A stretch of DNA of 64,000 bases from CAYQJS01 sp964417895 (GTDB taxonomy: Bacteria > Chloroflexota > UBA6077 > SHYK01). The translations under genes were made by a program, and so were the position numbers. Shown one piece after another: positions 8,353 to 16,796 of this stretch; the first letter of the stretch is position 1; the number at the start of each line of letters is the position of its first letter. Below the pieces are notes generated by a model. The model saw only the letters and a program-made list of their open reading frames with translations, did not search any database and had not been told where the DNA came from. The DNA is taken from positions 1 through 64,000 of the forward strand of contig CAYQJS010000021.1 in NCBI GenBank assembly GCA_964417895.1, read 5' to 3'.

Positions 8353-9715
8353 GGCGCGGCTCCTGCTCCACCTGGTGCACGAGGCGCCCGTCCACGATGG
8401 TCGCCACCACCCGCCCGCGCAGCTTGTAGCCCTGAAGCGGCGTGTTCTTCCCTTTCGAGTGGAAGCGATCCGCATCCACGGTCCACTCGACCCCGGGGTC
8501 AACGATCACCAGATCCGCAGGGGCCCCGATCGAAAGTGTCCCGTACGGCAGGCCGAAAGCGCGACACGGCTCGATGGTGAGGCGACGAATCACCTCCACG
8601 AGAGGCAGATCCCCGGCGTCCACCAGCCGCAGGAGCAGGCCCAGGGCGGTCTCGAAACCAGAGATCCCAAAGGCCGCTTCGTCATAGGTGCAGTCTTTGT
8701 CGATGGTGCGATGCGGCGCATGGTCGGTCGCGATCGCGTCGATGAGCCCTTCCGCCAGCGCCTCCACGAGCGCTTTTCGGTCTTCCTCCGTGCGCAGCGG
8801 AGGGTTCACCTTGGTCCGTGTGTCGTAAGCGGGAGTGCGAAATGTGGGCTGCGGATTGCGGACTGGCACCGCACCTGCATTCCGCATTTCGAAATCCGCA
8901 TTTCCGAGCACCCAGTCTTCCGACATAGTCAGATGGTGTGGCGTGACTTCCGCTGTGACGGGCAGGCCCTCACGTTTGGCGGCGCGCAAGAGTTGGACCG
9001 ACCCCCGTGTTGAGATGTGGGCAAGATGCAGACGGCCACCGGTGTGGCGCGCCAGCTCGATGTCGCGGTTGACCATCACCTCCTCGGCGGCAGCTGGCTG
9101 GCCCTTGAGCCCGAGCAGGTCGGAGACGCGGCCCTCGTTCATGACACCACCGTCCGCGATCTCCGGATCCTCGCAATGATCCACCACGGGTTTGCCGTGC
9201 CGCAGACTGTTGGCGAGCGCGTACCGCATCAATCTGGCGTCTACTACGGGTCGGCCGTCGTCTGAAAACGCGATCGCGCCGGCCTCGGACATCTCAGTAG
9301 CGTCCGAGAGCTCCTTCCCGAGCTCGCCGCGCGTTACTGTACCCAGTGGGATGACCCTGGCCAACCCGGCCCGGCGCGCGGCCGCGAGGATGAACTCGAC
9401 GTCGCCGGCCGTGTCGATCGTAGGGTTCGTGTTGGGCATGCAGCAGACGGTGGTGAAGCCACCGGCAACAGCTGCCAATGATCCGGTCGCGATGGTCTCT
9501 TTGTCCTCAAAGCCTGGCTCACGCAGATGGCAATGCAGGTCAACAAACCCCGGAGCGACGACGCGCCCCCGCGCGTCGATCTCAAGGTCGAAGGCACCGT
9601 CGTGGTCGGCGCCTATGTAGTCGGCCACGCGGCCGTCGACCAGAACGATGTCCACCACTTCGTCCCGCCGCTGGCTGGGATCCACAACCCTGCCACCTCG
9701 AATCCGAATCTTCAT
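8342..9715 (-). CDS. pyrC: Dihydroorotase, with an internal in-frame insertion
   Basis: 457 residues, somewhat longer than the usual ~425-430. The zinc-binding motif DLHCHLREPGFEDKE is near residue 60, HLAHISTRGS supplies further ligands, and AIATDHAPH is near the C-terminal third. It cyclises carbamoyl aspartate to dihydroorotate. Between SEDWVLG and YDTRTKVNPPLR (about residues 267-295) there is a ~25-residue segment rich in Asn, Pro and Arg, encoded by stuttered palindromic DNA (8838-8900) and absent from typical dihydroorotases. The start ATG overlaps the pyrB stop in ATGA (9712-9715); the 3' end overlaps carA. Confidence 0.93.
   Translation of the reverse strand: MKIRIRGGRVVDPSQRRDEVVDIVLVDGRVADYIGADHDGAFDLEIDARGRVVAPGFVDLHCHLREPGFEDKETIATGSLAAVAGGFTTVCCMPNTNPTIDTAGDVEFILAAARRAGLARVIPLGTVTRGELGKELSDATEMSEAGAIAFSDDGRPVVDARLMRYALANSLRHGKPVVDHCEDPEIADGGVMNEGRVSDLLGLKGQPAAAEEVMVNRDIELARHTGGRLHLAHISTRGSVQLLRAAKREGLPVTAEVTPHHLTMSEDWVLGNADFEMRNAGAVPVRNPQPTFRTPAYDTRTKVNPPLRTEEDRKALVEALAEGLIDAIATDHAPHRTIDKDCTYDEAAFGISGFETALGLLLRLVDAGDLPLVEVIRRLTIEPCRAFGLPYGTLSIGAPADLVIVDPGVEWTVDADRFHSKGKNTPLQGYKLRGRVVATIVDGRLVHQVEQEPRRVD
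8838..8900. repeat. Palindromic/stuttered coding insertion inside pyrC
   Basis: The arms are CGAAATG (8838-8844) with CATTTCG (8885-8891), and TGCGGATT (8850-8857) with AATCCGCA (8893-8900). Within the element the motif GCGGATTGCGGA repeats directly. The reading frame stays open through it. The related sequence TTGCGGATTGCGGATTGC also occurs at the carA/carB junction (7093-7110). Confidence 0.55.
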
Positions 9716-10863
9716 CGCAGGCGCGCCTCCAACGGGCCCGCTGGGCTCGTGGAGCGTTCGACGGCCGACACGCTAGACACGAGCAGGTAGAGTACGGCCA
9801 TGCGAATGGCGACGCCATTGGTGACCTGCTCCTGGATCACGGAGCGGTCGCCGTGGGCCACATCTGCATCAACTTCCACCCCTTCATTCATGGGGCCGGG
9901 GTGCATCAGGATAGCGCGCGGCGCCGCGCGCTCCAGGCGCGCCCTAGTGATGGCGAAATCGCGCGCATATTCGCGGAGCGATGCGAGTCGATTGCCCTCT
10001 TGCCGCTCAAGCTGAACCCGCAGCGGCATCACGACGTCCACGCCTTCGACAGCGCGGTCGAGCCGAACATCGGACTTCACCGGCCAGGGGCGCTGTCCTT
10101 CGGGGGAGAGCAGCGTGGGAGGGAGGAGGGTGGGAGGGCCGCAGAAGATGACCTCCGCACCGAGCGTTGACAGGCACCAGGCATTGGACCGAGCGACCCG
10201 ACTATGGGCGATGTCGCCGACGATCAGCACGCGCAATCCCTGGAGGTGGCCGAAATGCTGGCGGATCGTGTAGGCGTCCAGCAGGGCCTGAGTGGGATGG
10301 GCGTGCGTACCGTCGCCGGCGTTGATAACAGGCACGTCAATGTGCTGCGCGATGACATGGGGAGCGCCCGAGTCGTTGTGTCGAACGACGAGCACGTCGG
10401 CCCCCAGCGCTCGCAGGGTCCGGGCGGTGTCCAGCAGGGTTTCTCCCTTCTCGATGCTGCTCCCACCCGCTGCTACATTGACCACGTCGGCGCCCAGGTT
10501 TTTGGCCGCTACCTCGAAAGACACGCGGGTGCGCGTACTCGGCTCGTAGAAAAGGTTCACCACGCTCTTTCCCCGTAGGGCCGGTACGCGGGGGATCGGC
10601 CGGGCCAGCACTTCCTTCATGCTGTCGGCCGTGTCGAAGACACGTTCGATCTCGGCGGACGAGAAGTCGTCGAGGTCCAGCACATGCTGACGTTGCACCC
10701 AGCCGTCAGACGGGGGTCGGGGGCCAGGGGTCGGGGGTCGGACCCCCAAACCCTGATCCGTTCCCTTGTCCGTGGCCCCCGACCCCTGGCCCCTAGCCCC
10801 CAGCCCCTGGTTAGATCCCTGGCCTCGGGTCCTGGGTGCGCGGCTTCGCGGGCTTTCGATCAC
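9712..10863 (-). CDS. pyrB: Aspartate carbamoyltransferase, with repeat-encoded N-terminal extension
   Basis: 383 residues, about 65 more than usual. The catalytic chain starts near residue 57 (VQRQHVLDLDDFSSAEIE). It has the carbamoyl-phosphate motif FYEPSTRTRVSFE, GGSSIEKGET and GDGTHAHPTQALLDA, and the C-terminal MHPGPMNEGVE. It condenses aspartate with carbamoyl phosphate. The first ~55 residues are Gly/Pro/Arg-rich and come from a G/C palindrome. The GTG start overlaps the pyrR stop (GTGA, 10860-10863). A later in-frame GTG (codon 57) would remove the extension but has no visible ribosome site, so the extension is probably translated. Confidence 0.93.
   Translation of the reverse strand: MIESPRSRAPRTRGQGSNQGLGARGQGSGATDKGTDQGLGVRPPTPGPRPPSDGWVQRQHVLDLDDFSSAEIERVFDTADSMKEVLARPIPRVPALRGKSVVNLFYEPSTRTRVSFEVAAKNLGADVVNVAAGGSSIEKGETLLDTARTLRALGADVLVVRHNDSGAPHVIAQHIDVPVINAGDGTHAHPTQALLDAYTIRQHFGHLQGLRVLIVGDIAHSRVARSNAWCLSTLGAEVIFCGPPTLLPPTLLSPEGQRPWPVKSDVRLDRAVEGVDVVMPLRVQLERQEGNRLASLREYARDFAITRARLERAAPRAILMHPGPMNEGVEVDADVAHGDRSVIQEQVTNGVAIRMAVLYLLVSSVSAVERSTSPAGPLEARLR
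10719..10793. repeat. G/C-rich palindrome in the 5' coding region of pyrB
   Basis: The arms GGGGCCAGGGGTCGGGGG (10720-10737) and CCCCCGACCCCTGGCCCC (10776-10793) are a perfect 18-bp inverted repeat. They are surrounded by further stuttered GGGGTCGGGGG-like copies from 10711 to 10819. The segment encodes the low-complexity N-terminal extension of PyrB in frame. Confidence 0.65.
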
Positions 10864-11402
10864 GGCCCTTCGCTCCTCCGTCGAATGACTACCTCGTCGC
10901 GACCATCGATCTCTGCAACGCGCACCTCCACGTCCTCGTCGCTTGACGTAGGCACGTTCTTCCCGACAAAGTCGGCGCGGATGGGGAGCTCTCGGTGGCC
11001 GCGATCCACGAGAACGGCGACTTCTATCGACCGCGGCCGACCGAAGTCCATCACGGCATCGAGGGCCGCGCGAATAGTGCGCCCCGTGTACAGCACGTCG
11101 TCCACCAGGACCACATTTGTCGCCGTGATGTCTATCGGCAGCGACGTCTGGTGGAGCTCGAGGGGGCGCCCCGAAAAGAGGTCATCTCGGTACAAGGTTA
11201 TGTCGAGCTGTCCGCAGGGGACCTCCGCGCGCTCGAAGGTCGCGATGGCCCGCTGCATCCTGTGGGCGAGCGGGGCGCCTCGGGTGCACAGCCCGACCAG
11301 GACCAGCGCATCGACGCCGCCGTTTTGCTCGACGATCTCGTGCGCCATGCGCGCGAGCGCTCGGCGCATCTCGTCTGCGTTGAGGATCACCCTATCGGGC
11401 AT
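10860..11402 (-). CDS. pyrR: Bifunctional pyr operon attenuator / uracil phosphoribosyltransferase
   Basis: 180 residues, normal for PyrR. The PRPP-binding motif VVLVDDVLYTGRTIRAALDA is at about residues 98-117. The N-terminus VILNADEMRRALARMAHEI and the flap RDDLFSGRP are family-typical. In the presence of UMP/UTP, PyrR binds the leader RNA of its own operon and promotes termination; it also has weak UPRTase activity. It is the first gene of the pyrimidine operon and is preceded by a matching leader (binding hairpin plus intrinsic terminator at 11438-11530). Its stop codon overlaps the pyrB start. Confidence 0.94.
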   Translation of the reverse strand: MPDRVILNADEMRRALARMAHEIVEQNGGVDALVLVGLCTRGAPLAHRMQRAIATFERAEVPCGQLDITLYRDDLFSGRPLELHQTSLPIDITATNVVLVDDVLYTGRTIRAALDAVMDFGRPRSIEVAVLVDRGHRELPIRADFVGKNVPTSSDEDVEVRVAEIDGRDEVVIRRRSEGP

Positions 11403-11437
11403 GCCGCACCCTCAATGCTGGCCTACCCGCGGTGGGC

Positions 11438-11530
11438 AAAAAAATTCTCGCCGCGTATGCGGCGAGAAGCTGTGGACATTTCTGAACGGCGGCCATCCTA
11501 CGCTCCTTGCCGGTCTCACAGGGCCGGCTT
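11438..11530 (-). promoter_or_regulatory. PyrR-responsive attenuator leader of the pyr operon
   Basis: Reading the minus strand, a hairpin CCTT..GCCGG-CCCTGTGAGA-CCGGC..AAGG comes first (about 11505-11533). Its loop matches the PyrR-binding consensus (UCC-N-G-N-GAGG type). An intrinsic terminator follows about 35 bases later: a 10-bp perfect stem (arms 11459-11468 and 11445-11454) with a 4-base loop and seven T residues (from A-tract 11438-11444). The pyrR ATG lies ~36 bases past the terminator. This binding loop/terminator order is the established PyrR attenuation layout. A competing antiterminator was not resolved by eye. Confidence 0.82.
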
Positions 11531-11548
11531 AAAGGAAACCCGGGATGC

Positions 11549-11625
11549 GGGCGCTCTGGACTCTGCGGGTACTATACCACCAGTGGCAGTCTGGATGAGC
11601 CTATGGCACGGCCAGCACCGGAGTG
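11549..11625 (-). promoter_or_regulatory. Candidate pyr operon promoter elements
   Basis: On the minus strand there are two incomplete options. A TATAGT -10-like hexamer lies just upstream of the leader hairpin, within 11570-11576, without a good -35. A perfect TTGACA lies further upstream (about 11616-11621) with only CATAGG at an 18-base spacing. Either would give a leader containing the whole PyrR element. The choice cannot be made from sequence alone. Confidence 0.3.
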
Positions 11626-11697
11626 TCAACGTCGGCCAGGCTGGTATAGGGCTGGGCTTTTGGTTGTTGGACCGTGCCACTGGCACACCCCAGCATC

Positions 11698-12813
11698 CTA
11701 GCCGGGCGAGTAGCCGGTGAGCTCAACGTAGCCAAGGCCGGAGGCGGGCCGGTCATCGATCGCGCCCGACACGTCGACGGCCCCTTCCCAATATGGCATC
11801 CGATCGAACGCCAACTCCTGGTCCACGATGACGGGAACAACCCGGAGGTTGAGTCGCGGAACGCCCCGCTCCGCGATCGGCCCGACTGCCAGCTCCCACC
11901 CGTACGGGTATGTCGCGCCGGTTCGGGCACTAGTCCAGGCTCCTAGCGCTCGAACCGCGATGCCCTCCGCAGTCAAGTCGACGAGGCCACCGTCCGCGTC
12001 GACGTAGGTGCCGAAGAGCGCCGTTCGGCCGCCGTCGGCACCTCGCAGCACAGTCAGCATCAGGTCGGCCCCGTCGTCCAGTTGGATGCTGAACCAGTCC
12101 CACCCACCCACCGCGGGGACGATGAAGTTGCCCCACTGGTGGTCGTGCCATGCGAGCCCGGCTACCTGGCTCACCGAGTCCCCATCGCGCATCGTTCCTG
12201 CGACGGCCATGCGAGTGCGCGAGTAGTAGTAAGAATGTCCAGCGGCGCCGAAAGAGATCGATCCGCCGGCGTGGAGGGCAGCTGGCTTTTGTGGCGTGAG
12301 AGCCAGTTCCAGCCCGTAATCGTCGGTGGCGGCGGCGAGGATGTCGCGCCCCGCGCCCCCCTGCAACGTCCAGCCACCAACTTCCAGGCTGAGGCTCGGG
12401 GGCACCGCACGCCGCTGGGCAACTCGCGCCGCGAAAGAGTAGCGCTGCCGGGCTACGTCGGTGATGGCGAAGTGGGCCAGGTATCCCACTGGGTTCGCGC
12501 CGCGGATCGACTGGAACACGACGAACTGGAACCCATACCGACTGCCTGCGTCGGTCCAGAGGTGGCCGGTGTAATACCACCACTCTGTGAGCACATCGTG
12601 GGGCGCCTCGTCCTCGGGTAGACGAACCGGTGCCGAGGGCCCCGACGATTCCGACGATGGATGTGGCGCCCCTGAGGGGGCAGCGGAAGCCACGTTCGCC
12701 ACGTTCAGCGAAGGAGAGGGCGCATCTGCCTGGGCCTGACACCCGATCAGGATCGCCGCCGCGAGAACGGCGATGGCTTTCCTTCGGCCCTCAACTCTCA
12801 CGGTCGTAGCCAT
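11698..12813 (-). CDS. CrtC/AttH-family (lipocalin-like hydratase) lipoprotein
   Basis: 371 residues from the ATG at 12811-12813. The N-terminus MATTVRVEGRRKAIAV is followed by a hydrophobic stretch and lipobox LIGC, so export and lipidation are likely. The mature part shows the CrtC/AttH hallmarks: DVLTEWWYYTGHLW, GYLAHFAITDV and WHDHQWGNF. The family includes carotenoid 1,2-hydratase and secreted lipocalin-like proteins of unknown substrate; no carotenoid genes are nearby, so a specific reaction cannot be assigned. It overlaps the 3' end of the MMPL gene, suggesting co-expression with that exporter. An upstream GTG (12850-12852) would also be possible but would spoil the signal peptide. Confidence 0.7.
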   Translation of the reverse strand: MATTVRVEGRRKAIAVLAAAILIGCQAQADAPSPSLNVANVASAAPSGAPHPSSESSGPSAPVRLPEDEAPHDVLTEWWYYTGHLWTDAGSRYGFQFVVFQSIRGANPVGYLAHFAITDVARQRYSFAARVAQRRAVPPSLSLEVGGWTLQGGAGRDILAAATDDYGLELALTPQKPAALHAGGSISFGAAGHSYYYSRTRMAVAGTMRDGDSVSQVAGLAWHDHQWGNFIVPAVGGWDWFSIQLDDGADLMLTVLRGADGGRTALFGTYVDADGGLVDLTAEGIAVRALGAWTSARTGATYPYGWELAVGPIAERGVPRLNLRVVPVIVDQELAFDRMPYWEGAVDVSGAIDDRPASGLGYVELTGYSPG

Positions 12814-15005
12814 TCGCGCGAGAGCAAGCGCAATATCGGTGTGGGCGCCCACCAGTTCCAGTCGCCCAGCAATCGCATGGTCGCAGGCACCAGGAGAGCA
12901 CGCACCAGGGTCGCATCGAGGAAGACCGCGATCGCCGTGCCGAAGCCAAGCGCTTTGATGAGGATGATGTCTGCGGACACGAAAGAGCCCGCGATAAGCA
13001 CGATGATGGCCGCGGCGCTCGTGATCATGGCTCCGCTCCGCTCGAGCCCCTGCGCGATGCTCGCCTCATTGTCGCCGGTTTCCCGGTATGCCTCCATGAC
13101 CCGGCTCAGGAGGAACACCTCATAGTCCATTGACACCCCGAATAGGACGCAGAACATCAGGATAGGGAGTGAAGCTTCAACAAAGCCCATGGGCTCGAAC
13201 CCCAACGGGCCGGCAAGGAAGCCATCCTGGAACACGACGACCAGTGCTCCGAAGCTTGCTGTGATACTGAGTGCATTCATGATGATGGCCTTGATCGGCA
13301 GAACCAGGGAGCGAAACAGGACCAGCAGGAGCACCAGCGTGCTGAAGGTGATGAACCCCGCAGCGAGGGGAAAATGCTCGTACAGGCCACTGCTGTAGTC
13401 CATCACGGCGGCGGTGCCGCCTCCCACCAGCACTTGCATCCCGGGCGGCGGCGGCATGGCGCGAAGGCGCCGCACGAGATCCTTCGACTCGACGCTCGTT
13501 TGCCCGCCGCGACTGGTGATGCGCATCAGCACGACCCCGTCGCGGACCATCTGGCGGACCGCGGCTTCGGCGTAGGGATCCGGGATGCGGTCCGGTCGCG
13601 CGTAGATCAGCTGGTACTGCTCGCGGGTGAGCCTCGGGTCCAGGCTCACCGGGCTCTCAACGGCAGTGACCGCCGGGTCGTCCCGTACCGCCTGGGCGAA
13701 GTCGTACAGGTGCCCCACGCGCTCGGGCGATAGCATGACGCCGTCGCCCAGTAGCACGAGCGCGATGGGCGAGAGCTCGCCCGCACCAAACTTCTCGCGG
13801 AGGACATCGGCCGCCCGTCGGGAGGGGACGTCGCCGGGGAGGATCGATGCGTCGGGCGCCCCGAATTGCACTCGAAGGAATGGCAGGCCGAGGATCAGCA
13901 GAGCGGCCAGGACGGGGACCAGAACCCGCAGCGGATGAGCCATCACCCGCGTCGCGACCTGGTTCCAGATGACGCTCCGGCCCGGGCGCGGGCGAATCAC
14001 GGGCCATCGGTCGACACCGCTCCCCACCAGCGCCAGGATGGCAGGCAGCAGCGTCAGCGCCGCTGCGACTGAGGTGACCACAACGAGCGCGCCTGCGACC
14101 CCCAGTGAGCGCAATGCCAGAAACGGGAAGGTAACGAGGGCGAGAAGGCCAACGAACACCGTCGCGCCTGAGAAAAGAACCGCGCGCCCCGCCGTGCTTA
14201 CGGCCACGGCTACCGACTCGGCGACGGCGCGCCCCCCACCAAGCTCTTCTCGAAAGCGCCCAACGAGAAACAATGAGTAGTCGATCCCCAGTGCGAGGCC
14301 CAACATGGTGACCAGATTCAGAGAAAAAATTGAAAGGAAGGTGAGCCCGCTCATCAGCACCATGGCGGCGAGCGCGACCACTACTCCGGCCCCGCCGACG
14401 ATCGCCGGCAGTCCGGCCGCGATAACCGACCCGAACACCACCAGCAGCGCGGCGGCGGCTATAGGGAGCGACAGCAGCTCCGCCCGCCGCAAGTCGCGCT
14501 CAGTGACTGCCTGGATGTCGTCGTAGAAGACGGGAGCGCCGGTGATGATGCGATCGAGATCGGGTGGCCCCAGGGCTCCTTCGATTCGAGGAAGCAACAC
14601 CCGGAACTCCTCGGGCGCCGAGCGCAGACCGATGACCGCATACGCGGTGGTTTCGTCGGCGGACAACTGGCGTGGGTTCTCACTCGGGGAGACGACCCAG
14701 GCAACCTCCTCCAGCGCACGCACCCGTCCCAAGGCGGCGTCGATAGCATCGAGAGTCTGCGGATCGTCGGCACGCCGCTCGCGCGGTGTAAAGACAACCA
14801 GCAGCGCGCTGGGGAAGAATCCGAAGCGCTGCGCGATGGCCTCGGCGGCGCGCTGGCTCTCCATGTGAGGTGAGACGAAGCCGCCCGCGGCCAGCGCTCC
14901 AGTGACCCGAGGCGCGATGCCGGCCGCTCCAAGAACGGTCAGTACCCAGAAGAGCAGCACGGGCCAGCGATGGACGTAAATCCAGAGGCCGAGGCGGTAC
15001 AGCAT
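12798..15005 (-). CDS. MMPL/RND-family membrane transporter
   Basis: 735 residues with the duplicated RND layout. There is a first TM (YVHRWPVLLFWVLTVLG), a large external loop, then a bundle of five to six TMs containing the family motif GIDYSLFLVGRFREEL. The whole unit repeats in the C-terminal half, with FGVSMDYEVFLLSRVMEAY. MMPL proteins use the proton gradient to move lipids, hopanoids or drugs. The companion lipoprotein gene overlaps its 3' end. The start (ATG at 15003-15005) is 39 bp from the preferred pucR start on the other strand, so a compact bidirectional promoter is implied. Confidence 0.88.
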   Translation of the reverse strand: MLYRLGLWIYVHRWPVLLFWVLTVLGAAGIAPRVTGALAAGGFVSPHMESQRAAEAIAQRFGFFPSALLVVFTPRERRADDPQTLDAIDAALGRVRALEEVAWVVSPSENPRQLSADETTAYAVIGLRSAPEEFRVLLPRIEGALGPPDLDRIITGAPVFYDDIQAVTERDLRRAELLSLPIAAAALLVVFGSVIAAGLPAIVGGAGVVVALAAMVLMSGLTFLSIFSLNLVTMLGLALGIDYSLFLVGRFREELGGGRAVAESVAVAVSTAGRAVLFSGATVFVGLLALVTFPFLALRSLGVAGALVVVTSVAAALTLLPAILALVGSGVDRWPVIRPRPGRSVIWNQVATRVMAHPLRVLVPVLAALLILGLPFLRVQFGAPDASILPGDVPSRRAADVLREKFGAGELSPIALVLLGDGVMLSPERVGHLYDFAQAVRDDPAVTAVESPVSLDPRLTREQYQLIYARPDRIPDPYAEAAVRQMVRDGVVLMRITSRGGQTSVESKDLVRRLRAMPPPPGMQVLVGGGTAAVMDYSSGLYEHFPLAAGFITFSTLVLLLVLFRSLVLPIKAIIMNALSITASFGALVVVFQDGFLAGPLGFEPMGFVEASLPILMFCVLFGVSMDYEVFLLSRVMEAYRETGDNEASIAQGLERSGAMITSAAAIIVLIAGSFVSADIILIKALGFGTAIAVFLDATLVRALLVPATMRLLGDWNWWAPTPILRLLSREWLRP

Positions 15006-15044
15006 GCTCTTGTTATTCTTGCACCGGTATCAGTATGGTTGAGT

Positions 15045-16796
15045 GTGCACAGTGCCCGAGCCACCGCCTCGCCCGAAGCGCATGTTACGGTTGCGGACGC
15101 CCTGCGTCTGGCGCTCCCCCAGGGAACCCACGTCCTCGCCGGCCATGAGCATCTTCACCGTCCCGTCTCGTGGGCGCGAGCCTTCATCACCCGACCGTGG
15201 GCCATCAGCCACATCGAGAACGGAGCTCTGGTGGTGCTCTCGCTGAGAGGGCTGACGGCCGCGCCCGAGATCCAGGGCTTGCGTCGACTGCTCGATGCCA
15301 TGGTCGCGGCCGAGGTCGCGGCCGTCGTCCTGAGCGACGAGCCTCCAGAGATCGCGGAAGCGCTTCGAGCCCGCCAGGGCCTCGCCATCCTCGTCCTTCC
15401 CCCGGATGCCGTGCTCCCCGATGTGGAGCGCGCGGTCATCGGCCTGATCGTCGACCGAGATGGGCAGGTGCAACGCCGCGCGACGGAGATCTACCACGTG
15501 CTCATCCAACTCGCTCTCGAAGACGCGCCGACGCAGTCCATGGCCGACGAGCTTGCGCAAGCTGCCGGGCGAGTGGTGTATCTCGAGGATGAGTATGGGG
15601 CATTGCAGGCCGTTTCCTCGCCCACGGAGCACGTACCGCTCGGGCTCCCATCACCCCAGGAGGCCACGGCCCTCTACTCGGCGCGCGAGATTCTCGGTCT
15701 CTCTGGCGGGGCGCCCCTCGATTGGAGCCGGTCGACTCGCTGCATCAGGCGCGTGCTGCCGGAGCATCGCTATGAAGTCTGCTCCTCGCCGATATCGATG
15801 GGTGGCACTGTGGCTGGCTTTCTGACGCTGCTGGCGGGACAGGAGGACATACAGGACCTCGATGAGCAGATCGTCGTGCGCGCCGCGTCGGCGTTCGCTG
15901 TCCCCATCGCGAAACACCGCGCGGTCATGGAGACCCAGACCCGGCTACAAGGGAGTTTCCTTGAGAGCCTATTTGCCGGCGCGATGTCCGACGAAGGCGA
16001 GATCGCCGCGCGGGCGCGATACCTGGGCCATGACCTGGCGGAGGCCTACGACACCGCGTGCATGACGCTCGATGACCCGCCCCGCGAAGATGGTCGCGAG
16101 CCTCGGCCCGAGGGAGAGCGCGCGGGGTTATGGACATCCTTTGTCGATCTCGCGCGCCGCGAATTACTCGATCGGTGGCCCCGAGCCCTGGTGCGAGAAC
16201 GGGGCGACCTGCTCGCCGTGCTCTTGCCGGCTCGAGGGGGAGCGTCGTCGGACAAGGTCCGAGCTGCACTGGAAACCACGCGGACTGAACTGGGCCACCT
16301 TGTCGGAGGCGCCACAGCAACCGTGGGAGTCGGGGGGCGAGTGGCCGGAGCTCGGCAGATCGTGCAGTCGTATGTCGAGGCGGAGCAGGCGGCTCGCATC
16401 GGGCGGCAGTTCCTCGGAGGGAATCGCACCGTGGCGTTTGCCGATCTGGGCGTCTATCGCGTCATCGCGCGGGTGGAGGACCAGGAGACGCTCGAGGAGT
16501 TCCGCCGCGAGTATCTTGGTCCCCTGGAGGACTACGACGCCCGGCACGCAGCGGAGCTCGTGGAGACGCTCGAAGGCTTCTTTGCGTGTAACGGTAACCA
16601 TGCCCGTGCGGCCGAGGTCCTCCACCTGCACAGGAACACGCTCCTTTATCGGCTTGACCGCGTTCAGTCCATCACCGGGCGCGATCTGGGGGACGCAGAG
16701 ACGCGTCTTTCTTTGCAGCTCGCGCTCAAGATCCGGCGCGTTTTCCCCACAATCCTGGCCAGCCAGACAAGAAGCGGCAGAGGTGTGCGACCATGA
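15045..16796 (+). CDS. PucR/CdaR-type transcriptional regulator
   Basis: 583 residues from the GTG at 15045. There are three parts: an N-terminal PucR domain (TVADALRLALPQGTHVLAG, then RPVSWARAF), a middle CdaR GGDEF-like region with RARYLGHDL and YVEAEQAARIG, and a C-terminal PucR helix-turn-helix (FFACNGNHARAAEVLHLHRN then TLLYRLDRVQ). The family activates purine/allantoin, sugar-diacid or amine catabolism genes. The longer frame from 14970 overlaps the divergent MMPL gene. A TTGTTA...TATGGT promoter-like pair (about 15010-15039) places +1 at or next to the GTG, so the mRNA may be leaderless. The 3' end overlaps glnA in ATGA. Confidence 0.82.
   Translation: MHSARATASPEAHVTVADALRLALPQGTHVLAGHEHLHRPVSWARAFITRPWAISHIENGALVVLSLRGLTAAPEIQGLRRLLDAMVAAEVAAVVLSDEPPEIAEALRARQGLAILVLPPDAVLPDVERAVIGLIVDRDGQVQRRATEIYHVLIQLALEDAPTQSMADELAQAAGRVVYLEDEYGALQAVSSPTEHVPLGLPSPQEATALYSAREILGLSGGAPLDWSRSTRCIRRVLPEHRYEVCSSPISMGGTVAGFLTLLAGQEDIQDLDEQIVVRAASAFAVPIAKHRAVMETQTRLQGSFLESLFAGAMSDEGEIAARARYLGHDLAEAYDTACMTLDDPPREDGREPRPEGERAGLWTSFVDLARRELLDRWPRALVRERGDLLAVLLPARGGASSDKVRAALETTRTELGHLVGGATATVGVGGRVAGARQIVQSYVEAEQAARIGRQFLGGNRTVAFADLGVYRVIARVEDQETLEEFRREYLGPLEDYDARHAAELVETLEGFFACNGNHARAAEVLHLHRNTLLYRLDRVQSITGRDLGDAETRLSLQLALKIRRVFPTILASQTRSGRGVRP

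Noticed and set aside
14970..15044. Upstream start for the PucR-type regulator
   Set aside because: It would overlap the divergent MMPL gene start by 36 bp; the TTG/GTG near 15039-15045 fits the PucR N-terminus better.
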